A DNA stretch of 17,999 bases from Akkermansiaceae bacterium UBA2367 (GCA_002344525.1 DDTJ01000019.1:1-17999), one strand, 5' to 3'; positions 1 through 6,874 are shown, counted from the first letter of the stretch. Program-made: numbers and translations. Notes: a model not told the origin generated them from the letters alone.

Positions 1-211
1 CTTCGATCTCGCCTCCGAACGGGGCGTCCTCCCCGATGGCGATCGCGATGCCCCTGGCCCGGAAGAGGGCGTAGAACCGATGGGAGGTGTTCTTGTTGAG
101 GCGGCAGAGGAGGGCTGCCTTCGATGCGGTGATGTCCAGGCAGAAGCACTCCAGAAGGCGCAGGAATTTCCGTTCCGAGAGATGCGTTCCGACGCAATAT
201 CTGTTTTTCAT
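1..211 (-). CDS. IS1595-type (ISXO2-like) transposase, 5' part only
   Basis: The minus-strand frame opens with ATG at 211 and stays open to the window edge, giving about 70 residues of N-terminus. It reads MKNRY, then SERKFLRLLECF, then DITASKAALL, LNKNTSHRFYALFR and finally FGGEIE. The helix-turn-helix-like 'ITASKAA..LNKNT' block followed by 'F.GEIE' is the usual N-terminus of IS1595-family transposases, where GEIE leads into the first catalytic Asp; that Asp is outside the window. Unlike almost every other gene here it has a Shine-Dalgarno-like AGGA about 7 nt before the start, which fits an incoming element. The insertion sequence's terminal repeat should lie between 212 and about 263, but with only one end visible I cannot define it. 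The family call rests on remembered motif similarity. Confidence 0.7.
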   Translation of the reverse strand, partial: MKNRYCVGTHLSERKFLRLLECFCLDITASKAALLCRLNKNTSHRFYALFRARGIAIAIGEDAPFGGEIE

Positions 212-263
212 TGATATTCCTAGAGTTAAGGCCGGTTTTAGGCGATAATCTAGGAAAGACCCT

Positions 264-284
264 ACCTTTTACTTTTCACCTTTT
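264..284. repeat. Heptamer-periodic tandem repeat at the cobW1 3' end
   Basis: Three 7-nt units follow each other: ACCTTTT, ACTTTTC and ACCTTTT. The first-to-third spacing is exactly 14 nt. The run covers the last codons and the TAA stop (269-271) of the CobW gene. It is one of four loci in this window with different units but the same period. Confidence 0.55.
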
Positions 285-1258
285 ACGGCGGCGTTTGCCG
301 CCACTCCGAAATGCTCCGCCACCAGCGCACGGAGGGCGGAAGGATCGAGATCGGGGCCGATGCACACGAGGGACGAAGCCACCCGGCGGAGATCCGGCAC
401 TTCAAGAGGGTCCACCAGCGGACTCGACCCTGTTCGCTCGAAGAGCCAGCGGCTCCCCGGTGCGTCGGCGAGTCGGACGAGGGCCTTGGCACGGACCACC
501 TCGGCGGGAAGGGACTCAAGCAGGCAATGCAGCGCGGCTCGCGGGAGGGGGCTGTCGGGCAGGGGCACGAGCACGCCGGTGAAGCGATGTGACAGGCCGT
601 GGACCTCGTCGTGCCGATGGGCGTGGCCGCTCCCTCCGCCGGGGTTCACGGTCTGGAGCGGCTCGGGTTCGGTCCCGCAGCGGAGGGTCAAAGCGGTCCA
701 TTCCTCCGCGAAGGAAGCCGCGTTCACCCGGACGGCGCGGGGGTTCACCGCCGCGACCTGCTCCGCGAGGGAGCGGATCTCGCGGGCGGTGAGCGATTCG
801 GCGTGGGTGAGGATCCAGTGCGTCGCGGTTTCGAGCTGTCGGCGCTCCAAGGAATCCCAAGGGCCACGACGCCCCCAGTAGCGGGCATCGACGACCCCGG
901 CCTGCCAGCGAGGGAAGAAGGGCAGCTTCTCCTCCAGAAGGGTGAAGGCCTCCAGCAACGGCAGAGGGTCGGCGGTACCGTTCAATTCGACAAGCAAGGC
1001 GTCGCCCGAGCTGTCGCGGGCCTTGAGGCAGAAGGCGACGAGCTCGTCGAAGCTCTCGCAGCAGGCGCAGCTCGCCGCGATGGGGGCGATGGACGCGGCT
1101 CCCGCCGGAAGGGTGGCAGCGTCGAGATCGGCGTTGGCGAAGTCGTTGAGAATGACGTCCGCCGCCAGCCCGACCCGGCGATGGGCGGTCACGAGGGAAC
1201 GGAGCAGGGTCGTCTTGCCCGCGCCGAGGAAGCCGGTGAGGAAGAGGAGGGGTTTCAC
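269..1258 (-). CDS. CobW/COG0523-type G3E GTPase with His-rich segment
   Basis: This is a 329-residue member of the G3E P-loop GTPase family, whose members insert metals into or traffic metals (Zn, Co, Ni) to client proteins in the cytoplasm. Visible motifs are the Walker A GFLGAGKT at residues 9-16, the metal-binding CxCC motif CACC at 64-67, and a switch/Walker B-like ELNGTADP at about 91-98. A His-rich segment (HAHRHDEVHGLSH) at about 212-224 precedes the C-terminal CobW domain. The canonical NKxD guanine-specificity motif is not intact: the expected place, about 151-154, reads THAE. The likely start is a GTG at 1256-1258; no Shine-Dalgarno is present and the preceding bases are CCCCTCCCA. 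It lies 23 nt downstream of the unknown gene at 1282, so the two are probably co-transcribed. The metal is not deducible. Confidence 0.88.
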   Translation of the reverse strand: MKPLLFLTGFLGAGKTTLLRSLVTAHRRVGLAADVILNDFANADLDAATLPAGAASIAPIAASCACCESFDELVAFCLKARDSSGDALLVELNGTADPLPLLEAFTLLEEKLPFFPRWQAGVVDARYWGRRGPWDSLERRQLETATHWILTHAESLTAREIRSLAEQVAAVNPRAVRVNAASFAEEWTALTLRCGTEPEPLQTVNPGGGSGHAHRHDEVHGLSHRFTGVLVPLPDSPLPRAALHCLLESLPAEVVRAKALVRLADAPGSRWLFERTGSSPLVDPLEVPDLRRVASSLVCIGPDLDPSALRALVAEHFGVAANAAVKGEK

Positions 1259-1265
1259 TGGGAGG

Positions 1266-1293
1266 GGTCACGAGTCATGGGTCACGAGTCACG
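1266..1293. repeat. Heptamer-periodic tandem repeat between two genes
   Basis: Four exact 7-nt units are present: GGTCACG, AGTCATG, GGTCACG, AGTCACG. They span the stop codon (TGA, 1282-1284) of the upstream gene and the short gap before the CobW GTG start. The alternating unit types suggest expansion of a 14-nt dimer. Confidence 0.65.
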
Positions 1294-1785
1294 AGAGGAT
1301 TCCGCGATCCGCTCGGCGAGCCGCCCGAGGCACTCGCGCCAGAAGGCGGTCTCCATCGCTTCGTAGCGGATCGTCTCCTCGTCGAGCTGGGTGGTGAAAA
1401 GCACGTTGCTTGGTTCTTCGAGAAGCTCTTGAAACAAGGCCTGCCGCAGATAGGCGGCGATGGGGTCCTCGTGCCGCAGAAGCGCCTGCGGATCGCCTCC
1501 GAACGATTCGATGCGCAGGGCCTCGACGATGCGGAGCAGCGCGTCGCGATCGAGGGGCGATCCGATGCGCCGCGCGCTGGCGCGATGCTCGCGCACGAGG
1601 GCGAGGAGACGCCGCACGATCCGTTCCCCTTCCCCGTCGCGGTCGTCAATGGGTTGCGACCGGGCGGGACGCCCGAGACGGGAGAAATCGAGTCGCAGGA
1701 TCTCGACTCGCGGCGGGAGGAAACAGCGCGGCTCTTGCGGGACAGTCTCCTTTCCGGGGAGGAACATCGGATCGTCGTGGTTCAT
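1282..1785 (-). CDS. Protein of unknown function
   Basis: I do not recognise this 167-residue protein. It is hydrophilic and charged, probably helical, with no signal peptide or membrane segment. Recognisable stretches are RVEILRLDFSRLGRP near the N-terminus, a basic-rich helix around IVRRLLALVREHRAS, and a C-terminal helical region ending LGRLAERIAESSRDS. The chosen start is ATG at 1783-1785. A GTG at 1828-1830 would add 15 residues and cannot be excluded. The stop codon lies inside a heptamer repeat, and the next gene in the same direction is a CobW-type GTPase 23 nt away, so it may be expressed with that gene. Being placed between two CobW genes hints at a metal-related role, but no metal-binding motif is visible. 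Confidence 0.6.
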   Translation of the reverse strand: MNHDDPMFLPGKETVPQEPRCFLPPRVEILRLDFSRLGRPARSQPIDDRDGEGERIVRRLLALVREHRASARRIGSPLDRDALLRIVEALRIESFGGDPQALLRHEDPIAAYLRQALFQELLEEPSNVLFTTQLDEETIRYEAMETAFWRECLGRLAERIAESSRDS

Positions 1786-1844
1786 TGCCAAGGTGGTGTC
1801 GGGATGAAATGGCGCGGCATTAGTGATCACATACCGGGATCATG

Positions 1845-1923
1845 GTAGGGACGCCTCGCTGAGGCGTCCGCCATCGTCGCCCTGATCGTTCTTCCGGCGG
1901 ACGGCTGAGCCAGCCGTCCCTAC
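1845..1923. repeat. Paired REP palindromes (BIME-like) 1
   Basis: Two GTAG-headed palindromes face each other. The left one (1845-1869, +) is GTAG, stem GGACGCCTC, loop GCT, stem GAGGCGTCC. The right one (1899-1923, -) read on its own strand is GTAG, stem GGACGGCTG, loop GCT, stem CAGCCGTCC. Both have perfect 9-bp stems and the same loop; the inner four base pairs differ but remain complementary. The 29-nt linker shows no gene. The pair sits downstream of the second CobW gene and upstream of the unknown gene at 1282, where it may also act as a transcription or RNA-stability barrier. Confidence 0.85.
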
Positions 1924-1985
1924 CGCGCTTCGCTTCCTGAACGGGGCCATTTCCTTGTTTCGTCGATAACATGCTTGAATGCCGT

Positions 1986-3254
1986 TTACGCCGAGGCATG
2001 TCGCCAGGCGTATTCCATCACCGTGCCGGTCGCGTCGATGGCCATGTCCCACACCGGGAAAGGATCGGGGAAACGTGCCTTCCACTCCTCCTCGTCCATC
2101 GCCAGCTCCTCCTCGGTCAGGAGGGCTTCGTCGAACATCGCGACGAAGGCCTCGCGGTTCATGTCCGAGCCGATCAGGACGATCTCCTGTCGGCAGTCGC
2201 CGTTCGGCCCTTTCGAGACCTTCTCGATCTCGGCGAGCTGGGCGGGGTCGTCGGGCCAGTGCTCCTTCGGCACCGCCGCCCAGAAATAGCCAAGGCATTG
2301 GCTCCGGCACATCGCCCCGGCCTGCGACCAATAGCCCGCCATCGGCAAGCGTGTCGCCAGCCAGAAGAGGCCCTTCGAACGGACCACGCCGGGCCATTCC
2401 CGATGGAAAACCTCATGGAGCCGCTCCGGATGGAAGGGGATGCGGCGTTCGTAAATGAAATTCGAGATGCCGTATTCTTCTGTCTCGGGCGTGTGCTCGA
2501 CCAAGGAATCGAGCCAGCCCGGCGTGGCCTCGGCCTCGTCCATGCGGAAAAGTCCCGTACCCATCACCGCATCGAGCGGCACCTGGGACTCGACCGTCTC
2601 GTGGATCCTCGCCTTGGGGTTGAGGGCGTGGACGATGGCATGAACGCGGCGGCGCTGCCCCTCGTCGATCAGGTCGGTCTTGTTGATGAGGATGACGTTG
2701 GCGAATTCGACCTGATCGACGAGCAGATCGACGATCTTGCGCTCGTCTCCTTCCCCCATGGCCTCGCCCCGGTCGCGCAGGTCCCCGGCGCTGCCGTAAT
2801 CGTCGAGGAAATTCGGCGCATCGACGACGGTGACCATCGTGTCGATCTCGGCGAGGTCGCCGAGGGAGAGGCCCTCCTCGTCGCGGAAGGTGAAGGTCTC
2901 CGCCACGGGCATGGGCTCGCTGACCCCGGTGGATTCGATGAGAAGATGGTCGAAGCGACCCTCGCGGGCGAGTTTGCCGACTTCGAGGAGCAGGTCTTCC
3001 CGCAGGGTGCAGCAGATGCAGCCGTTCGACATCTCGACCATCTTCTCCTCGGCGTGGGAAAGGGCCGCGTCGCCCGAGCGGACGAGGGCGGCGTCGATGT
3101 TCACCTCGCTCATGTCGTTGACGATCACGGCGACTTTCTTGCCCTCGCGGTTGCGGAGGATATGTTCGAGCAAAGTCGTCTTCCCCGAACCGAGGAAGCC
3201 GGAGAGGACGGTGACGGGAAGCTTGCGGGGGACGGAGGGGGGAGATACAGCCAT
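1986..3254 (-). CDS. CobW-type GTPase / putative zinc metallochaperone (ZigA/YciC-like)
   Basis: This 422-residue G3E GTPase is the size of the larger COG0523 proteins such as YciC and ZigA, which act in zinc-limited cells. Motifs are complete: Walker A GFLGSGKT at 19-26, SEVNIDAALV at 49-58, the metal-binding CICC at 79-82, ESTGVSEP at 107-114, and the guanine-specificity NKTD at 191-194. The C-terminal half has the CobW_C features (IPFHPERLHEVF, then GLFWLATR). The start is ATG at 3252-3254, with no Shine-Dalgarno. The promoter just upstream is overlapped by a nested palindrome, which strongly suggests repression by a Fur/Zur-type metalloregulator. Zinc is the likely metal from family precedent, not from direct evidence. 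It differs from the CobW protein at 269-1258, which has a degraded NKxD motif and a His-rich segment instead. Confidence 0.92.
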   Translation of the reverse strand: MAVSPPSVPRKLPVTVLSGFLGSGKTTLLEHILRNREGKKVAVIVNDMSEVNIDAALVRSGDAALSHAEEKMVEMSNGCICCTLREDLLLEVGKLAREGRFDHLLIESTGVSEPMPVAETFTFRDEEGLSLGDLAEIDTMVTVVDAPNFLDDYGSAGDLRDRGEAMGEGDERKIVDLLVDQVEFANVILINKTDLIDEGQRRRVHAIVHALNPKARIHETVESQVPLDAVMGTGLFRMDEAEATPGWLDSLVEHTPETEEYGISNFIYERRIPFHPERLHEVFHREWPGVVRSKGLFWLATRLPMAGYWSQAGAMCRSQCLGYFWAAVPKEHWPDDPAQLAEIEKVSKGPNGDCRQEIVLIGSDMNREAFVAMFDEALLTEEELAMDEEEWKARFPDPFPVWDMAIDATGTVMEYAWRHASA

Positions 3255-3266
3255 AGGAAACGGCGG

Positions 3267-3295
3267 ATTTTATCGCAAAAAAATTGCATTTGCAA
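3267..3295 (-). promoter_or_regulatory. Sigma-70-type promoter of the CobW gene
   Basis: On the minus strand, TTGCAA (3290-3295) and TAAAAT (3267-3272) are separated by exactly 17 nt. Transcription would start near 3260, leaving only about 5-6 nt before the ATG at 3254. The message would therefore be nearly leaderless. The AT-rich composition contrasts with the surrounding GC-rich DNA. Confidence 0.6.
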
Positions 3296-3306
3296 TCAAA
3301 TTGCGA
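3273..3306. promoter_or_regulatory. Nested palindromic operator, Fur/Zur-family-like
   Basis: A perfectly symmetric double palindrome is centred on 3289-3290. The inner arms are ATTGCA and TGCAAT around TT (3283-3296). The outer arms are TCGCAA (3273-3278) and TTGCGA (3301-3306), each separated from the inner arm by 4 nt. It covers the -35 element and most of the spacer of the promoter, the standard position for repression. TGCAA/TTGCA half-sites in AT-rich DNA upstream of a COG0523 gene suggest a Zur- or Fur-type repressor. The regulator's identity is inferred. Confidence 0.6.
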
Positions 3307-3335
3307 AATTCCGCCACATCCCGGTGGCCCCTGCC

Positions 3336-4058
3336 TTAGCTCAAGCCCTCGCCGCTTCGTCCGCCCCGCCCGGCCCCGCGAATCAGCAGGGTGATCTCGC
3401 CTTTGGGGGGGCGTGCCGAGAACTCCTCCGCGAGGGACTCCGCCATGCCCCGGTGGTAGGTCTCGAACTTTTTCGTGAGCTCCCGAGCCACGCAGACTTC
3501 GCGTTGCGGTTCCAGTTGGGCGAGGATTGCGAGGGTCCCGGCGAGACGGTGGGGGGATTCGAAGTAGATCGAGGTCTCGCGCCGGGTGAGGGCCTCGCCC
3601 AGTTCGCTGGTCCGTCTGCCGGATTTGACGGGGAGGAAGCCGCCGAAGTAGAAGGCGTCGCTCGGCAGGCCCGATCCGGCGAGGGCGGTGACCACGGCCG
3701 AGGGACCCGGCAGGACCTCGACCCGCACCCCCGCCTCGTGCGCGGCGTTCACGAGCCGGTAGCCGGGATCGGAAATCCCCGGCGTCCCGGCGTCGGAGAG
3801 ATAGACGACCTTCCCGCCCTGCGCCGCGCGCTCGACGAGGCTCCGCGCTCGAGTCTTTTCGTTGTGGTCGTGCAGCGCCACGAGCTCCTTTCCCTGGATG
3901 CCGAGATGGTCGAGCAGCCGCCGCGAATGGCGGGTGTCCTCGCAGGCGACGACGCAGGCCGCCCGGATCGCCTCGACCGCCCGGTGGGTGATGTCGCCGA
4001 GGTTTCCGATGGGCGAGGCGACCAGTTGGATCAGCCCATTGGAGCCGGGAGGGTTCAC
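3336..4058 (-). CDS. rsmI: 16S rRNA (cytidine-1402 2'-O)-methyltransferase RsmI
   Basis: RsmI uses SAM to methylate the ribose of C1402 in 16S rRNA in the decoding centre. The 240-residue protein shows the tetrapyrrole-methylase fold signatures of this family: LVASPIGNLGDIT at about 12-24, ACEDTRHSRRLL at about 38-49, LSDAGTPGISDPGYRLV in the SAM-binding region, LPGPSAVVTALAGSGLP, and FGGFLP followed by IYFESPHR and VARELTKKFE. The length is slightly shorter than the common 280-residue form because the C-terminal tail is short. The likely start is GTG at 4056-4058, preceded by a pyrimidine tract (CCCCTCCTCTTGCCTCC) and no Shine-Dalgarno. It follows the LptE-like gene by 39 nt on the same strand and may be in its transcript. 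Confidence 0.93.
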   Translation of the reverse strand: MNPPGSNGLIQLVASPIGNLGDITHRAVEAIRAACVVACEDTRHSRRLLDHLGIQGKELVALHDHNEKTRARSLVERAAQGGKVVYLSDAGTPGISDPGYRLVNAAHEAGVRVEVLPGPSAVVTALAGSGLPSDAFYFGGFLPVKSGRRTSELGEALTRRETSIYFESPHRLAGTLAILAQLEPQREVCVARELTKKFETYHRGMAESLAEEFSARPPKGEITLLIRGAGRGGRSGEGLS

Positions 4059-4097
4059 GGAGGCAAGAGGAGGGGCCGACCGGGGGGGTGCGCCCCG

Positions 4098-4697
4098 TCA
4101 CCAGCCGTTGGCGATCTGGGAGACGATTTTGTCGGCGGCGTTTTCGGCGGCTTGGGCGATGGCGTTGCGCTCGCTGACTTGGAAGTTGTTGTCGACGAAC
4201 TGGATCGTCTCGCCGACCACCCTGCCCGGCTTGGAGAGGAGGGTCTCGTCGTCCTCGGCCGCCTTGCTCAGCTTGCCTTTGCCCTCCGCGTTGCCCCGGC
4301 CGCGCCATCCGTCGATGCGCTCCCCGGTGACGGGATCTTCGAGATGGTATTCCACATGGAGATAGACGTTCAACTCGCGGGAGCGGAGCGTGTCGGTCCG
4401 GTCGGCGCGGAGCTGCCGTTTGTCGACGTCGATGATCGTTCCCACGAGCACGGCGTCGGCGCTGGACTTGTTCGAGACCCGGTAGGTGCCGTCGGACTGG
4501 AGCTTGATGAGGACGGCGTTGGTGACGAGGCTGGAAAGACGCGGCTCCAAAGTCTGGTTTTTGAACGGGGGGACGTGGAGCTTCTCGATCCCGGCGAAGG
4601 CGGCGGGCTTCGCTGCGCCCAACTGGTATCCCGCGCAACCGGAGAGAAGCGCGCCGGAGACAGCGACGAGGAGAAGGCTGGGGATGGGAAGCTTCAT
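4098..4697 (-). CDS. lptE: LptE-like LPS-assembly lipoprotein
   Basis: This 199-residue protein begins with a lipoprotein signal, MKLPIPSLLLVAVSGALLSG, with lipobox LLSGC and the modified Cys at 21. The mature part starts GYQLG, followed by FAGIEKLHVPPFKNQTLEPRL and a pattern of alternating strands (ADAVLVGTIIDVDKRQLR, then ELNVYLHVEYHLEDP). This is the typical layout of the LptE family, whose members plug the LptD beta-barrel and help deliver LPS to the outer membrane. Similarity to E. coli LptE is weak, as is usual outside Proteobacteria. The reading frame is open far upstream, but the signal peptide fixes the start at the ATG at 4695-4697. A likely promoter lies at 4757-4784. It is the best evidence in this window for a Gram-negative envelope. 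Confidence 0.8.
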   Translation of the reverse strand: MKLPIPSLLLVAVSGALLSGCAGYQLGAAKPAAFAGIEKLHVPPFKNQTLEPRLSSLVTNAVLIKLQSDGTYRVSNKSSADAVLVGTIIDVDKRQLRADRTDTLRSRELNVYLHVEYHLEDPVTGERIDGWRGRGNAEGKGKLSKAAEDDETLLSKPGRVVGETIQFVDNNFQVSERNAIAQAAENAADKIVSQIANGW

Positions 4698-4724
4698 GGG
4701 GATGGAGTCCTGCTGCGGGAGGGG

Positions 4725-4749
4725 GGAACCCTCCGCGGAAGGGGGTTCC
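4725..4749. other. Hairpin in the lptE leader
   Basis: GGAACCCTC (4725-4733) and GGGGGTTCC (4741-4749) form a 9-bp stem with one wobble pair and a 7-nt loop. It lies between the predicted lptE promoter and the start codon. No U-tract follows, so it is not a classical terminator; a leader structure is possible. Confidence 0.35.
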
Positions 4750-4756
4750 AACCGGA

Positions 4757-4784
4757 ATGCTAGGCGGGAATGGAGAAAAGACAA
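4757..4784 (-). promoter_or_regulatory. Candidate sigma-70 promoter of lptE
   Basis: On the minus strand TTGTCT (4779-4784) and TAGCAT (4757-4762) are separated by 16 nt, within the 113-nt gap upstream of the LptE-like gene. The match is moderate and is based on consensus only. Confidence 0.35.
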
Positions 4785-4810
4785 GCCGGAAGCTGCGTTC
4801 CCGACGGCGG

Positions 4811-5590
4811 TCAAAATCCCTTCCGCCAGAGGAAGTCCAGCCCGTAGTCCGGGTAGTGGGCCTGCACGATGAAGGCGACGAGGAGGTAGTCGACGACGAG
4901 ATGCACGATGAGCACCCAGAGGAGGCCCTCGGACTTCTCGAACATGGCCCCCTGCGTCCAGGCGAAGAGGAAGACGATGAGGACGCCGCAGCCGGTGAAG
5001 GCCATGTCGAAGAGCACGGCGGTGTAGAGCACGGCTTGGATCGCGTTGGCGACGCGGAAGGCGAAGAGGGAACGGAGCAGGGCGAAGGCGGTGTTCACGA
5101 AGAACAACTCGTCCCAGACGCCGACGAGGTTGATGCCGATGAAGAGCCGCCGGATCTCGGAGGGGGCGGGTTCTGGCCCGAGGGTCCAGTGGCGGAAGAG
5201 CTCGTCGTCGAAGAGGGTCCGGTTGCCCCATTCATACCCTTTGAGGACGAGCCAGGCGAGGGGGACGGAGAGGATCGTGTAGACCAGGTCGATCTTCCGC
5301 CACCGCAACGGGAGGAAGCGGTAGCGGATGACGCCCGGGTCGCCGAGGCGCTGGAGGAGGGCGGGCAGGGCGATGACGAGGGTGAAGGGGACGCCGACTT
5401 GGAGGAAGTTCGCGTTCGAGAGCGAGGGGTTGATGTCGCAGGCGGCGAGGACGGCGACGCAGCCGAGGAGGATGCCGAGGCGCCGCCGCAGCTTCGGCTC
5501 GGGGTCGGTGGCGACGAACCAGGCGCAGAGGGCGAAGGCGGGAATCCCCGCGATCCAGAGCGAGGCGGGGATGAGCAGGATCGTCGCCAC
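4811..5590 (-). CDS. CPBP/CAAX-protease-like membrane protein, degenerate active site
   Basis: This 259-residue multi-pass membrane protein has hydrophobic segments near residues 2-27, 38-51, 64-80, 101-117, 150-175, 181-212 and 222-241. The arrangement resembles the CPBP (Abi/CAAX) intramembrane protease family: GINLVGVWDELFF (152-164) sits where the EExxxR motif is expected, VLFDMAF (192-198) where FxxxH is expected, and HLVVDYL (230-236) where the last His motif is expected. Only part of the catalytic set remains: the pair is D160-E161, the Arg is absent, and the second-motif His is Phe. It may therefore be non-catalytic. The listed start is GTG at 5588-5590; the frame is open farther upstream without an ATG, so the N-terminus is uncertain. 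It is transcribed divergently from glnII. Confidence 0.6.
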   Translation of the reverse strand: MATILLIPASLWIAGIPAFALCAWFVATDPEPKLRRRLGILLGCVAVLAACDINPSLSNANFLQVGVPFTLVIALPALLQRLGDPGVIRYRFLPLRWRKIDLVYTILSVPLAWLVLKGYEWGNRTLFDDELFRHWTLGPEPAPSEIRRLFIGINLVGVWDELFFVNTAFALLRSLFAFRVANAIQAVLYTAVLFDMAFTGCGVLIVFLFAWTQGAMFEKSEGLLWVLIVHLVVDYLLVAFIVQAHYPDYGLDFLWRKGF

Positions 5591-5712
5591 GGCGAAGGAG
5601 GCGAGCAGCGCGAGGCGGCGCGGGGTGGTTTCGAGTGGAGGTTCCGTTTTCAGGGCGAGGGAGGTCCGGGAGGCCGTCGGGAAACATTCTCCTCGGGGCC
5701 TCCGTTGACAAA

Positions 5713-5728
5713 TGGCATGGAACTTGCT
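5713..5728 (+). promoter_or_regulatory. Sigma-54 (-24/-12) promoter of glnII
   Basis: TGGCATGGAACTTGCT matches the RpoN consensus TGGCACG-R-NNN-TTGCW at every position but one (C to T at the sixth base), with exact GG-to-GC spacing. Transcription would start near 5739, about 90 nt before the glnII ATG. Sigma-54 control through an NtrC-type activator is the classic arrangement for glutamine synthetase genes. I found no clear activator site upstream. Confidence 0.75.
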
Positions 5729-5829
5729 TTCCTTACGCTGCGGTTACTCAACCCGAAGTTCGTCGCCGCAGGCGCAGGACGCTCAGGCAGTTGCAGGGCT
5801 TCGAATCCAAAAACAAAAAAAACTAGAAC

Positions 5830-6846
5830 ATGGCAAGAATCAAACTGGAATACATCTGGCTGGACGGATACGAGCCGGTGCCGAACCTCCGCGGCAAGAC
5901 GAAGATCGTCGACGGCGACCCCTCCGCCTTCTCCCTCGCGGACTGTCCGATGTGGGGCTTCGACGGCAGCTCCACCCGGCAGGCCGAGGGCAAAAGCTCG
6001 GACTGCTTCCTGAAGCCCGTGGCGCTCTACCCCGACGCGACCCGGACGAACGGCTTCGTCGTCCTCGCCGAGGTCCTGATGCCCGACGGCGTGACCCCGC
6101 ACCCCTCCAACATCCGCGCCACCATCCCCGACGATCCGGGCCTCTGGATCGGCTTGGAGCAGGAGTATTTCCTCTTCCAGGACGGGCGCCCCCTCGGCTG
6201 GCCGCAGGCCGGCTACCCCGATCCGCAGGGCGAATACTACTGCGGTGTCGGCAGCAAGCAGGTCGGCGACCTCGCCCGCGCCATCGTGGAGGAGCACCTC
6301 GACATCTGCATCGCCGCCGGCATCAACCACGAGGGCATCAACGCCGAGGTGGCGAAGGGCCAGTGGGAGTTCCAGGTGTTCGGCAAGGGTGCCCAAACCG
6401 CCGCCGACCAGATTTGGGCGGCCCGCTACTTCCTCCAGCGAATCGCCGAGAAATACGGCGTCGATGTGGTGCTGCACTGCAAGCCTTTCCAAGGCGACTG
6501 GAACGGCTCCGGGATGCATTGCAACTTCTCCACCGACTACATGCGCGAGACGGGCGGTCAGGCCTACTTCGAGTCGCTCATGGGCGCCTTCGAGAAGTAT
6601 CGCGACGAGCACATCGCCGCCTACGGACCGGACAACCACCTGCGTCTCACCGGCCTTCACGAGACCCAGTCCATCGACAAGTTCAGCTACGGCGTGGCCG
6701 ACCGCGGGGCCTCCATCCGCGTGCCCCACTCCTTCGTGAACAACGGCTACAAGGGCTACCTCGAAGACCGCCGTCCGAACTCGCAGGCCGACCCCTACCA
6801 GGTCGTCGCCCGCGTTTCGAAGACGATCGCGACGGTCGCGCCCTGA
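5830..6846 (+). CDS. glnII: Glutamine synthetase type II (GSII, eukaryotic-type)
   Basis: It condenses glutamate and ammonia to glutamine with ATP in the cytoplasm, the entry point of nitrogen assimilation. At 338 residues it matches GSII (about 330-370), not the roughly 470-residue GSI. Motifs include LEYIWLDGY (6-14), the beta-grasp MWGFDGSST (41-49), and the metal-binding GLEQEYFLF (108-116; Glu110 and Glu112). NHEGINAEVAKGQWEFQV and the C-terminal GVADRGASIRVP block, carrying substrate-binding arginines, are also present. The GSI adenylylation region is absent, so control is expected at transcription, consistent with the sigma-54 promoter upstream. An A-rich leader precedes the ATG and no Shine-Dalgarno is visible. 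It is monocistronic: a strong terminator follows 29 nt after the stop and the neighbours face the other way. Confidence 0.96.
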   Translation: MARIKLEYIWLDGYEPVPNLRGKTKIVDGDPSAFSLADCPMWGFDGSSTRQAEGKSSDCFLKPVALYPDATRTNGFVVLAEVLMPDGVTPHPSNIRATIPDDPGLWIGLEQEYFLFQDGRPLGWPQAGYPDPQGEYYCGVGSKQVGDLARAIVEEHLDICIAAGINHEGINAEVAKGQWEFQVFGKGAQTAADQIWAARYFLQRIAEKYGVDVVLHCKPFQGDWNGSGMHCNFSTDYMRETGGQAYFESLMGAFEKYRDEHIAAYGPDNHLRLTGLHETQSIDKFSYGVADRGASIRVPHSFVNNGYKGYLEDRRPNSQADPYQVVARVSKTIATVAP

Positions 6847-6874
6847 TCCCTCGGAAAGCACTGATCTTTTCCGG

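Noticed and set aside
1971..4763. Very long plus-strand open frame (about 930 codons)
   Set aside because: It runs antisense through the second CobW gene, rsmI and the lptE-like gene, whose minus-strand products have clear family motifs. Its composition (Asp/Glu/Val/Gly/Arg-rich, no domain) is that of a GC-rich antisense shadow.
4698..5231. Upstream in-frame extension of the lptE-like gene
   Set aside because: It is Arg/Pro-rich and lies under the CPBP-like gene. The lipoprotein signal begins exactly at the ATG at 4697.
5705..5710. TTGACA as a -35 element for glnII
   Set aside because: No acceptable -10 lies 16-18 nt downstream. The adjacent sigma-54 element is a far better match and explains the region.
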